A DNA stretch of 6,642 nt from an uncultured Dorea sp. (GCA_910579925.1 CAJTVY010000083.1:1-6642); one strand, 5' to 3'. Positions 1-6,023 are shown, numbered from the stretch's first letter. Notes: generated by a model from the letters alone, not told the origin. Translations and numbers: made by a program.

Positions 1-3
1 AAC

Positions 4-954
4 GTGAGTGAGAACAAGTTAAAAATGTCATCTTCACCACACATACGTTCCAAAGACACATCGGGTAAGATCATGCTGTATGTGACCATTGCGTTACTTC
101 CGGCTTCTGTCTTTGGTATCTGGAACTTTGGAGTGTCAGCCCTGGTGATGTTGATCTGTACGACGGCATCATCGGTTCTGACGGAATACATATATGAGAA
201 ATTAATGCATAAGAAGATCACGATCAATGATTTCAGTGCGGTCGTGACCGGACTCTTGCTGGGGCTGAATATGCCTCCTACCGCACCGTGGTGGATGGGC
301 GTGCTTGGCGGTATCTTTGCGATTCTGATCGTAAAGCAGCTTTTCGGAGGTCTTGGACAGAACTTTATGAACCCGGCTCTTGGAGCAAGATGTTTCCTGC
401 TGATTTCATTTACCAGCCAGATGACGACATTCGTCTATGACGGCGTAACGGGGCCTACCCCGCTGGCGCAGTTGAAGAGCGGCGAGATGGTAGACAGTAT
501 GAGTATGCTGATCGGACGGATTCCGGGAACCATTGGCGAGACGTCTGTGATCGCTGTCATTATCGGAGCGATTTTCCTGATTATGACGGGGATTATTGAT
601 CTTCGGATTCCGGGAACCTATATTGCGACTTTCGTGGTATTTATCGGTATCTTCGGACATTTTGCGAATCCGGAGGTAGGATTCTTTGATCCTCAGTATA
701 TTACCGCACACCTTTGCGGGGGCGGTCTGATGCTGGGTGCATGGTTCATGGCAACCGACTATGTGACGTCGCCGATTACGAAGAAGGGGCAGATTGTCTA
801 TGGAATGCTTCTTGGTATACTGACGGGGCTGTTCCGGCTCTTCGGCGGTTCGGCGGAAGGCGTATCTTATGCGATCATCATCAGTAACCTGATCGTTCCG
901 TTGATCGAAAGGGTTACTCTTCCAAAACCATTTGGTAAAGGAGGAGAGAAATAA
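4..954 (+). CDS. rnfD: RnfD, FMN-carrying membrane subunit of the Rnf complex
   Basis: This is the integral membrane subunit of the Rnf ferredoxin:NAD+ oxidoreductase and a homologue of NqrB. It takes part in electron transfer coupled to Na+ or H+ movement. The 316-residue protein has the family N-terminus (SSSPHIRSKDTSGKIMLYV) and about ten hydrophobic segments. Conserved stretches include LLLGLNMPPTAPWW near 84-97 and GGLGQNFMNPALGARC near 115-130. The covalent-FMN motif is read as DGVTGPTPL (146-154), with Thr152 as the likely flavinylated residue. The usual TGAT has Pro in place of Ala here. The start is GTG at position 4, because the residues before Met8 match the usual family N-terminus. 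An in-frame ATG at 25 is the alternative. The GTGA at 4-7 could overlap a TGA stop of an upstream rnfC, but too little sequence is visible to confirm it. The stop codon overlaps the rnfG start by one base (TAATG). The family call is very secure. Confidence 0.96.
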   Translation: MSENKLKMSSSPHIRSKDTSGKIMLYVTIALLPASVFGIWNFGVSALVMLICTTASSVLTEYIYEKLMHKKITINDFSAVVTGLLLGLNMPPTAPWWMGVLGGIFAILIVKQLFGGLGQNFMNPALGARCFLLISFTSQMTTFVYDGVTGPTPLAQLKSGEMVDSMSMLIGRIPGTIGETSVIAVIIGAIFLIMTGIIDLRIPGTYIATFVVFIGIFGHFANPEVGFFDPQYITAHLCGGGLMLGAWFMATDYVTSPITKKGQIVYGMLLGILTGLFRLFGGSAEGVSYAIIISNLIVPLIERVTLPKPFGKGGEK

Positions 955-1535
955 TGAATAAAATAGTGAAGAATACATTGATTCTGACTTTGATCACACT
1001 GGTTGCGGGCCTTGGCCTTGGCCTGGTGTATGAGATTACGAAAGCGCCTATCGCCCAGGCGCAGGAGACTGCCAAGAAAGAGGCGTGGCAGAAGGTATTT
1101 CCGGAGGCGGATATCAGCGATTTTGAACAGATAGATCTTGATCAGGCGGCGGCAGAGCAGGCCATTGCCGATATGGGAGTCAATGGAACCATTGATGAAG
1201 CCTGTACCGTGGGCGACATGGGATACGTTGTCACTGCGACGGACAAGGATGGGTTCGGAGGAAGTATCAAGGTTACGGTAGGCATCACCAGCGACGGCAC
1301 CGTGAACGGTGTGTCCATACTGTCCATCAATGAGACGGCGGGACTTGGAATGAAAGCGGCGGAACCCGCATTCTATGGACAGTATGAAGGAAAACAGACA
1401 GAGAAGTTTGTGGTATCCAAGGATGGCGGAGACGGAGAACCCATTGATGCATTAAGCGGCGCAACCATCACGTCGAGATCTGTGACGGGTGCAGTTAATG
1501 CAGCGCTTGGATATTATCAGGCAGCATTTCAATAG
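954..1535 (+). CDS. rnfG: RnfG, flavoprotein subunit with covalently bound FMN
   Basis: RnfG is a single-pass membrane protein whose soluble FMN-binding domain sits outside the cytoplasm and relays electrons in the Rnf complex. It is the NqrC homologue. The 193-residue product has one N-terminal membrane helix (about 7-27), followed by a soluble domain. In that domain ETAGLGMKA (127-135) and DALSGATITSRSV (165-177) match the FMN-binding domain family. Thr171 in SGAT is the expected site of phosphoester-linked FMN, added by ApbE, whose gene is in this window at 4962-5954. Length is typical of the family. Translation is likely coupled to rnfD, since the ATG overlaps the rnfD stop and an AAGGAGGAG ribosome binding site lies inside the end of rnfD (938-946). 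No defect is seen. Confidence 0.96.
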   Translation: MNKIVKNTLILTLITLVAGLGLGLVYEITKAPIAQAQETAKKEAWQKVFPEADISDFEQIDLDQAAAEQAIADMGVNGTIDEACTVGDMGYVVTATDKDGFGGSIKVTVGITSDGTVNGVSILSINETAGLGMKAAEPAFYGQYEGKQTEKFVVSKDGGDGEPIDALSGATITSRSVTGAVNAALGYYQAAFQ

Positions 1536-1546
1536 GAGGTAGTAAG

Positions 1547-2272
1547 ATGAATAATTGTACCGAAAGAATCTATAACGGTCTGGTCAAAGAAAACCCTACC
1601 TTCGTTCTGATGTTGGGTATGTGTCCGACCCTGGCGGTAACAACGTCCGCCATTAACGGCGTAGGCATGGGCCTTTCTACTACGGTCGTGCTTGTGCTGT
1701 CCAATATGCTGATTTCCATGCTGCGTAAGATCATCCCGGATTCTGTCAGAATGCCGGCGTTCATCGTAGTCGTGGCTTCATTTGTAACGATTGTGCAGTT
1801 CCTGTTAGAAGGTTTTGTTCCGAGCCTGTATGCATCGCTTGGAATTTACATTCCGCTGATTGTGGTAAACTGTATCATCCTTGGCCGTGCCGAGAGTTAT
1901 GCGTCTAAGAATCCTGTTCTGCCTTCAATCTTCGACGGCGTAGGTATGGGACTTGGATTTACCGTGGGCCTGACGGCCATCGGCCTTGTGCGCGAGATCA
2001 TTGGTACGGGAGCCGTCTTCGGACAGCAGATTCTTCCGCTGGCGGATGCTGCGGCAGGGAAAGGCGGCTATGTGCCGGTGACGATCTTTATCCTTCCGCC
2101 GGGAGCCTTCCTTGTGCTGGCCTTCCTTGTGGCTTTGCAGAACAAGGTAAGGAACAATGCGGCGAAGAAGGGCAAGAAGGTCGTGGAATCAGCAGGATGC
2201 CAGGAAGGCTGTGCTTCCTGCGGAAACGGTTCGTGCAGCGGTAAAGTTTTCCCGACAGGAAATGAAAAGTAG
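1547..2272 (+). CDS. rnfE: RnfE, membrane subunit with a cysteine-rich C-terminal tail
   Basis: RnfE is one of two homologous six-helix membrane subunits (RnfA and RnfE) that form the core of the electron path across the membrane. The protein begins MNNCTERIYNGLVKENP and contains the family hallmarks LGMCPTLAVTTSAINGVGMG (about 23-42) and VVNCIILGRAE (about 106-116). By analogy with NqrD/NqrE, Cys26 and Cys109 would help ligate an intramembrane [2Fe-2S] cluster shared with RnfA. At 241 residues it is longer than the approximately 200-residue core. After the last helix comes a basic stretch (RNNAAKKGKK, 202-211) and then Cys218, Cys222, Cys225 and Cys230 in a glycine-rich tail. The basic stretch suggests that the tail lies in the cytoplasm. 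The start is fixed by AGGAGG at 1534-1539, which overlaps the rnfG stop. Confidence 0.95.
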   Translation: MNNCTERIYNGLVKENPTFVLMLGMCPTLAVTTSAINGVGMGLSTTVVLVLSNMLISMLRKIIPDSVRMPAFIVVVASFVTIVQFLLEGFVPSLYASLGIYIPLIVVNCIILGRAESYASKNPVLPSIFDGVGMGLGFTVGLTAIGLVREIIGTGAVFGQQILPLADAAAGKGGYVPVTIFILPPGAFLVLAFLVALQNKVRNNAAKKGKKVVESAGCQEGCASCGNGSCSGKVFPTGNEK

Positions 2273-2285
2273 GAGGGGTACATAG

Positions 2286-2861
2286 ATGAAAGAATTATTG
2301 ATTATTGCAATTGGATCAGCCCTTGTGAATAACGTTGTACTCAGCCAGTTCCTGGGAATCTGTCCATTCCTCGGCGTATCCAAGAAAGTGGATACTGCGG
2401 CCGGCATGGGCGGAGCGGTAGTGTTCGTTATCACGATCGCTTCCCTTGTCACAAGTCTGATTTATAAGTTTATCTTAATGCCGCTTGGATTTGAATATCT
2501 GCAGACGATCGTATTCATTCTGATTATCGCGGCATTGGTTCAGTTTGTTGAGATGTTCTTAAAAAAGGCAATGCCGCCGCTTTATAATGCGCTGGGCGTA
2601 TATCTGCCTCTGATTACGACAAACTGTGCGGTACTTGGTGTGGCATTGACGAACGTACAGAAGGAATACAGTGTCCTTCAGGGCGTAATAAATGGTATCG
2701 GAACATCTGTCGGATTCTTAATTGCGATTGTAATCATGGCGGGAATCCGGGAGAAGATTGAATACAACGACATTTCAGAGTCCTTCCAGGGAACGCCGAT
2801 TGTGCTGGTGACAGCAACTCTTATGGCGATTGCGTTCTGTGGATTCTCGGGACTGATATAG
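2286..2861 (+). CDS. rnfA: RnfA, core membrane subunit of the Rnf complex
   Basis: RnfA is the second of the paired six-helix subunits and is inserted in the opposite orientation to RnfE. The 191-residue protein begins MKELLIIAIGSALVNNVVLS. It carries FLGICPFLGVSKK (22-34) and LITTNCAVLGVALT (109-122), and is the usual length for the family. Cys26 and Cys114 correspond to the two cysteines that, with the pair in RnfE, are thought from work on related Nqr complexes to bind an intramembrane [2Fe-2S] centre. The start follows a strong AGGAGGGG site (2271-2278) overlapping the rnfE stop, with 13 nt between the genes. No oddities are seen. Confidence 0.96.
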   Translation: MKELLIIAIGSALVNNVVLSQFLGICPFLGVSKKVDTAAGMGGAVVFVITIASLVTSLIYKFILMPLGFEYLQTIVFILIIAALVQFVEMFLKKAMPPLYNALGVYLPLITTNCAVLGVALTNVQKEYSVLQGVINGIGTSVGFLIAIVIMAGIREKIEYNDISESFQGTPIVLVTATLMAIAFCGFSGLI

Positions 2862-2874
2862 GAGGGAGCGTACG

Positions 2875-3666
2875 ATGAGTATTACAGGTATTATCATTGC
2901 TGCTGTGATCGTGGGCGGCACCGGTCTGTTCATTGGTGTGTTCCTGGGAGTTGCAGGCAAGAAATTTGCGGTAGAGGTAGACGAGAGAGAGGAAGCCATT
3001 ACAGGAGTGCTTCCGGGTAATAACTGCGGCGGCTGCGGTTATGCGGGATGTTCCGGTCTTGCGGCGGCCATCGTCAAGGGCGAGGCCGAGATTGGCGGCT
3101 GTCCGGTAGGCGGTGCGCCGGTTGCGGAGAAGATCGGAGCCATCATGGGCGTGGAAGCCGGTTCACAGGCACGGCAGATTGCATTTGTGAAATGTGCAGG
3201 AACCTGTGATAAAGCAGGTAAGGACTATGAGTACCATGGACTGAATGACTGTGTGATGGTGAACATGATGCAGGCAGGAGGGCCGAAGTCCTGTAATTAC
3301 GGATGTCTTGGTGAAGGAAGCTGTGTGAAGGCCTGTCCGTTTGACGCCATCCATATCGTGGACGGTGTTGCCGTTGTGGATCAGGAAGAATGTAAGGCGT
3401 GCGGAAAATGTATTGCGGCCTGTCCGAAGAAGCTGATTGAACTTGTGCCGTATGACCAGAAGCATCTGGTACAGTGCAGTTCCAGGGATAAGGGCAAGGA
3501 TGTGATGAAGGCATGTTCTGTGGGATGTATCGGATGTAAGATGTGCGAGAAAGTCTGTGAGTCAGATGCCATCAAGGTGGAAGGCAATGTTGCGCATATT
3601 GATCCGGAGAAATGTACGGATTGCGGCAAGTGTGCCGAGAAGTGTCCAAAGAAGTGTATCAGATAG
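2875..3666 (+). CDS. rnfB: RnfB, multi-cluster iron-sulfur subunit that accepts electrons from ferredoxin
   Basis: RnfB is the cytoplasmic entry point of Rnf, anchored by one N-terminal helix (about 5-27), and takes electrons from reduced ferredoxin. The 263-residue protein starts with a 4Fe-4S domain, Cys51-x2-Cys54-x4-Cys59-x16-Cys76. A non-standard Cys140-x3-Cys144-x5-Cys150-x3-Cys154 follows. Three regular ferredoxin motifs (Cx2Cx2Cx3C) then lie at 173-183, 218-228 and 247-257. Further cysteines sit at 107, 111, 126, 201, 214 and 261, giving 26 by my count, enough for about six clusters. This is the long clostridial and acetogen form, larger than the roughly 190-residue proteobacterial RnfB. 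The start follows AGGAGGGAG with a 13-nt gap from rnfA. It is the last recognisable rnf gene, although the next gene begins only 12 nt later. Confidence 0.95.
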   Translation: MSITGIIIAAVIVGGTGLFIGVFLGVAGKKFAVEVDEREEAITGVLPGNNCGGCGYAGCSGLAAAIVKGEAEIGGCPVGGAPVAEKIGAIMGVEAGSQARQIAFVKCAGTCDKAGKDYEYHGLNDCVMVNMMQAGGPKSCNYGCLGEGSCVKACPFDAIHIVDGVAVVDQEECKACGKCIAACPKKLIELVPYDQKHLVQCSSRDKGKDVMKACSVGCIGCKMCEKVCESDAIKVEGNVAHIDPEKCTDCGKCAEKCPKKCIR

Positions 3667-3678
3667 GGTCTGCTGCAG

Positions 3679-4125
3679 ATGAAAAGAAGTTTCATACAGG
3701 TAGTACGAGAAGCTTTAGGCTTATTATGGAATGATATAAAGGATGTAAAATGGGCGATTATGTTAGTAATCGCCTATTTTGCGCTGGGTAAATATTTTCT
3801 GTACAGTTTGTGTCCGATGGTGGTTATTACAGGATATCCATGTCCGGGGTGCGGGCTTACCAGGGCGGGCATTGGTCTGCTTCGGCTGGATTTTGCGGGG
3901 GCATTTCGTATGCAGCCCATGATTTATCCGATTGTTCTCTATCTGGGGATTTTTTGCTGGAATCGTTATATTCGTAGATGCCGGATGGGAACAGGCCTTA
4001 AGATTCTTTTGATTGTGGTTCTGGTTGTGGTGATTTTATTCTATCTGTGGAGGATGTGCAGGTATTTCCCAGGAGAGCCGCCTATGAGTTATTATGAGGG
4101 GAATCTGCTGCATTTGTGGAAATAG
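3679..4125 (+). CDS. DUF2752-family small membrane protein of unknown function
   Basis: The 148-residue product shows the signature of DUF2752: a Cys-Pro (45-46) followed by GYPCPGCGLTRAG (52-64) just after the first hydrophobic helix (about 24-44). Two more hydrophobic segments lie near 80-95 and 107-126. The role of the family is not established. The Cys45, Cys55 and Cys58 pattern could bind metal or form a redox pair, but that is inference. The gene begins 12 nt after rnfB on the same strand and may be the last gene of the rnf transcript. There is no good Shine-Dalgarno sequence: only TAGGG about 10 nt upstream, overlapping the rnfB stop. Translation may therefore depend on ribosomes finishing rnfB. 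Codons 23-34 form a near-perfect hairpin resembling an intrinsic terminator. A shorter start at Met28 is possible but has no ribosome binding site and would remove most of the first helix. Confidence 0.8.
   Translation: MKRSFIQVVREALGLLWNDIKDVKWAIMLVIAYFALGKYFLYSLCPMVVITGYPCPGCGLTRAGIGLLRLDFAGAFRMQPMIYPIVLYLGIFCWNRYIRRCRMGTGLKILLIVVLVVVILFYLWRMCRYFPGEPPMSYYEGNLLHLWK
3747..3780 (+). terminator. Terminator-like hairpin inside the DUF2752 gene
   Basis: Bases 3747-3760 (AAAATGGGCGATTA) pair with 3767-3780 (TAATCGCCTATTTT) over 14 positions. One pair is a G-U wobble, the rest are Watson-Crick, and the loop TGTTAG has six bases. The A-rich left arm and the TATTTT right arm resemble a rho-independent terminator that works with its own U-run. 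It begins 81 bases after the rnfB stop but lies within codons 23-34 of the next gene, so translating ribosomes would disrupt it. The stem is only moderately GC-rich and the bases right after it are not T-rich, so efficient termination is uncertain. Confidence 0.42.
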
Positions 4126-4130
4126 CAGGA

Positions 4131-4166
4131 GTGTAACAGTTCAGCCTTCCGGCTTCACTGTTACGC
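4131..4166. repeat. Stem-loop between the DUF2752 gene and the Q/N-rich gene
   Basis: GTGTAACAGT (4131-4140) pairs with ACTGTTACGC (4157-4166), with one wobble. After a symmetrical TC/TC internal mismatch, AGCC (4143-4146) pairs with GGCT (4151-4154) around the loop TTCC. The structure lies 6 bases after the DUF2752 stop. No T-run follows (the next bases are AGGAGGATTCC), so it is not a classic intrinsic terminator. It could stabilise or process the 3' end of the upstream mRNA, or be a copy of a dispersed palindromic element. Copy number cannot be judged from this window. Confidence 0.55.
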
Positions 4167-4193
4167 AGGAGGATTCCATTCTGTGTTTACGGA

Positions 4194-4222
4194 TTGAAAT
4201 TATATCTTTTCCGTGGTAGAAT
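4194..4222 (+). promoter_or_regulatory. Sigma-A-type promoter for the Q/N-rich membrane protein gene
   Basis: TTGAAA (4194-4199) and TAGAAT (4217-4222) are separated by 17 bp. Each is one base off the consensus TTGACA and TATAAT. Transcription would begin near 4229, giving a leader of about 33 nt with GAGGAGG (4248-4254) 7 nt before the ATG at 4262. This suggests that the gene is transcribed independently of the rnf operon. Confidence 0.7.
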
Positions 4223-4261
4223 GAATAGGAAGCAATTAGAGTAGTACGAGGAGGTTGTACC

Positions 4262-4894
4262 ATGGACAATAATTTTGATAATACACCAAAGGAGAATAAT
4301 GGTTCCGGTCAGCCGGCCGACGGGTTAAATGCGGCAGGCCAGCCAGAAACAGACGGCGCTGTAAACCAGCAGCCAGCGGGGACTTCGGATGCGTCAGGCC
4401 GGTATTCGGATCCAAATGCAGGAGAGCAGCCGGGTAATTCCGGTCAGTATCCATATACCGGACAGAATGCATATCAAAACAGCCAGCAGAACGGCGGCTA
4501 TCAGTATGGAGGTTATAATCAGAATTACAGCCAGAACCAGAACTATAATCAGAATTATAACCAGAATCAGAACTATAGCCAGAACAGCGGATACAATTAC
4601 CAGGATAACTACAACTACAATACCGGAAATCAGTACAATCAGATGTATGAGTCGGGACAGCCTTCATCTCCGATGAGTTTGGGCGACTGGCTCCTGACTC
4701 TCCTGGCGGCCATGATACCTTGTTTTGGTATTATAATTTACTTCGTATGGGCGTTCAGCAAGTCAACGAATGTGAATCGTAGGAATTTCTGCCGGGCACA
4801 GTTGATTATCATGGGTGTTGTGCTGGTCATTTATCTCATTTTCTTTGCATTGTTCGGCTCCATGCTCTTTAGCGCAGGAGGTTTCTATTATTAA
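4262..4894 (+). CDS. Membrane protein with a Gln/Asn/Tyr-rich N-terminal region
   Basis: I do not recognise a named family. The 210-residue protein has a long hydrophilic N-terminal region (1-135) of very low complexity. It is rich in Asn, Gln, Gly, Ser and Tyr, has no signal peptide, and includes a core of NQNY-type repeats (86-108). The C-terminal third holds two hydrophobic helices (about 142-166 and 180-203). They are joined by a basic, Asn-rich loop, KSTNVNRRNFCRAQ (167-180). This two-helix end (GDWLLTLL...P...WAF...NFCRAQLI) resembles the C-terminus of small membrane proteins common in Clostridia, where the N-terminus is often a zinc ribbon or a disordered Q/N-rich stretch. The basic inter-helix loop suggests that it faces the cytoplasm, which would place both termini outside. 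The Q/N/Y-rich part might self-associate, but this is speculative. The start is secure: a strong ribosome binding site and its own promoter. Transcription ends at the hairpin at 4916-4949. Confidence 0.85.
   Translation: MDNNFDNTPKENNGSGQPADGLNAAGQPETDGAVNQQPAGTSDASGRYSDPNAGEQPGNSGQYPYTGQNAYQNSQQNGGYQYGGYNQNYSQNQNYNQNYNQNQNYSQNSGYNYQDNYNYNTGNQYNQMYESGQPSSPMSLGDWLLTLLAAMIPCFGIIIYFVWAFSKSTNVNRRNFCRAQLIIMGVVLVIYLIFFALFGSMLFSAGGFYY
4517..4585 (+). repeat. Imperfect tandem repeat encoding NQNY-type units
   Basis: This stretch encodes residues 86-108 of the Q/N-rich protein as alternating NQNY and (S/N)QNQNY units. At DNA level the units alternate AAT/AAC and TAT/TAC, so the repeats match better as protein than as DNA. 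That pattern suggests selection on the amino-acid pattern rather than very recent slippage expansion. Confidence 0.7.
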
Positions 4895-4915
4895 ACTTTC
4901 GGATAAAAAGAGAAC

Positions 4916-4949
4916 AAAAACCTTCGCAGGATCATCTGCGAAGGTTTTG
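4916..4949. terminator. Bidirectional intrinsic terminator between convergent genes
   Basis: AAAACCTTCGCAG (4917-4929) pairs perfectly over 13 bp with CTGCGAAGGTTTT (4936-4948) around the loop GATCAT. On the + strand it lies 22 bases past the Q/N-rich gene stop and ends in TTTT. On the - strand it lies about 13 bases past the apbE stop, ends in TTTT and is followed by more T-rich sequence (the complement of 4900-4916). It should therefore serve both converging genes, and apbE somewhat better. Confidence 0.88.
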
Positions 4950-4961
4950 ATATTATAGGAG

Positions 4962-5954
4962 TTATTTCTGGATTTTCTGTTGAAAATTCTTGGAGTATCG
5001 GATCTTATTGTCTTTCGTGATAAAGACGGCGTCCACGTTGCCAAGCTGTTCAATCATTCGTATACTCTTGTCGTAGCCAAGCAGGAAACAGGTGGTGCTT
5101 AAAGCATCGGCGGTTAGAGAAGAGTTGGTAATGATGGTGACGCTGTTCAGATTATTATCACAGGGATAGCCTGTGTGTGGATCCAGTATGTGGTGGAAGA
5201 TCCTGCCGTCTGCTTCGAAATAGCGCTGGTACGTGCCGGAGGTTACAACGGATTTGTTGGAAATCCTTACGGATGTAATCGGCTCCCCGGCGACGTCAAA
5301 AGGCTTCTGAATCCCGATGTTGTAGTCAGAACCGTCCAGCCTGCCGCCCAGAGTAAGCACGTTACCGCCAAGATTAATGATGGCATGTTTGACACCCTGC
5401 TCTTTCAGGTATTTTTTGACAAGATCAGCGATATAGCCTTTGGCGATGCCGCCCACGTCAATTGCAGCATAAGGATCAAGAAGCTGAACGGTATTATCTT
5501 TTATGAGGATGTTCTTATAATCCACATGACTTACCGCTTCATTGACGGCCTCGGGTGCGGGAGGAGCGGGAGTCTCTGCATGGAAATCCCAGAGATTGGA
5601 CACAGGGGCAATCGTAATATCGAAGGCGCCGTTAGAGAGGTCACCATAGTAGACGCCCTTTTTGATCAGTCTGACCGTTTCATCGGAAACTTCTACAGGA
5701 TTTCCGCCTGCGCTGTTAATACGGGAAATCTCACTGTCCTCAATCTTATTAGAGAACATGGAATGATATTTCCGGCAGATTTCTTCACAGCCTTTCAGCA
5801 CGTCTTCATCAACGGCATCCAGAATTTCGATGCGTACGACCGTGTCGAAAAGGGTGTCGGTATAGACCTGGCTGCGCTTCTTAGTCAGCCCCGAGCAGCC
5901 GGAAACCAGAAGCGCGGCGGCCGTAAGCAGTGCGGTTAATCTTTTATATCTCAT
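4962..5954 (-). CDS. apbE: ApbE, FAD:protein FMN transferase (lipoprotein)
   Basis: ApbE uses FAD to attach FMN by a phosphoester bond to Thr/Ser in target proteins such as RnfG and RnfD. Both targets are encoded in this window. In the 330-residue form chosen here, residues 1-20 are a lipoprotein signal peptide ending in the lipobox VSGC. Cys20 would be lipidated, placing the enzyme on the outer face of the membrane, where the target domains lie. Family motifs seen are SNGAFDITIAPVSNLWDF (107-124), DVGGIAKGYIAD (166-177), AIINLGGNV (191-199), SVVTSGTYQRYF (235-246) and HHILDPHTGYP (254-264). TADALSTTCFLLG (281-293) contains Asp283 and Thr287, probable metal-site residues. A longer reading begins at 5996 (344 residues). 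However, its ATG falls in the predicted -10 box, whereas ATG 5954 has GAGGTG just upstream and gives a proper signal peptide. The gene has its own promoter and terminator and is divergent from the NusG-II gene. Confidence 0.94.
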   Translation of the reverse strand: MRYKRLTALLTAAALLVSGCSGLTKKRSQVYTDTLFDTVVRIEILDAVDEDVLKGCEEICRKYHSMFSNKIEDSEISRINSAGGNPVEVSDETVRLIKKGVYYGDLSNGAFDITIAPVSNLWDFHAETPAPPAPEAVNEAVSHVDYKNILIKDNTVQLLDPYAAIDVGGIAKGYIADLVKKYLKEQGVKHAIINLGGNVLTLGGRLDGSDYNIGIQKPFDVAGEPITSVRISNKSVVTSGTYQRYFEADGRIFHHILDPHTGYPCDNNLNSVTIITNSSLTADALSTTCFLLGYDKSIRMIEQLGNVDAVFITKDNKIRYSKNFQQKIQK

Positions 5955-5959
5955 AAATA

Positions 5960-5965
5960 CACCTC
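5960..5965 (-). promoter_or_regulatory. Ribosome binding site that sets the apbE start
   Basis: On the - strand this reads GAGGTG, five bases before the ATG whose first base is 5954. The two in-frame upstream ATGs (first bases 5978 and 5996) have no comparable site, so this favours the 330-residue ApbE whose signal peptide begins at MRYKRL. Confidence 0.75.
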
Positions 5966-5995
5966 GTTTTATTCCCATAAGAATGATCAAACTCA

Positions 5996-6023
5996 ATTAT
6001 ATCATAAAAAAGAAGATATGCAA
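5996..6023 (-). promoter_or_regulatory. Promoter of apbE
   Basis: Read on the - strand, TATAAT (5996-6001) is a perfect -10 box. The best -35 candidate is TTGCAT (6018-6023), with a 16-bp spacer and only a partial match to TTGACA. Transcription would begin near 5989, leaving a leader of about 35 nt before the ATG at 5954. The -35 box lies 12 bp from that of the divergent promoter at 6036-6064. Confidence 0.6.

Noticed and set aside
1..7. C-terminal end of rnfC
   Set aside because: A TGA at 5-7 could be its stop overlapping the rnfD GTG, but only one sense codon would be visible, so no feature can be supported.
406..978. 190-residue open frame on the - strand across rnfD
   Set aside because: It lies wholly antisense to the strongly recognised rnfD, its protein is rich in Arg/His/Asn without any domain pattern, and no ribosome binding site was seen.
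3143..3695. Three - strand open frames of 100-123 residues across rnfB
   Set aside because: They are antisense to the cysteine-motif-rich rnfB and have His/Ser/Pro-rich sequences typical of reverse reading of Cys/Lys/Gly codons.
4131..4166. Calling the stem-loop an intrinsic terminator
   Set aside because: The sequence after the stem is purine-rich without a T-run, so the structure is listed as a repeat/stem-loop instead.
4500..4640. CRISPR-like array in the repeat tract
   Set aside because: The units are short, imperfect, contiguous and in frame within a coding gene. There are no constant repeats with unique spacers.
4236..4667. Open frames on both strands (143 residues -, 95 residues +) overlapping the Q/N-rich gene
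   Set aside because: Their repetitive Ser/Tyr/Asp or Thr/Arg/Ile composition simply mirrors the NQNY repeat read in other frames.
5175..5939. 254-residue open frame on the + strand across apbE
   Set aside because: It is antisense to apbE, which has clear family motifs, and no known motif was recognised in it. It is a shadow of the apbE codon pattern.
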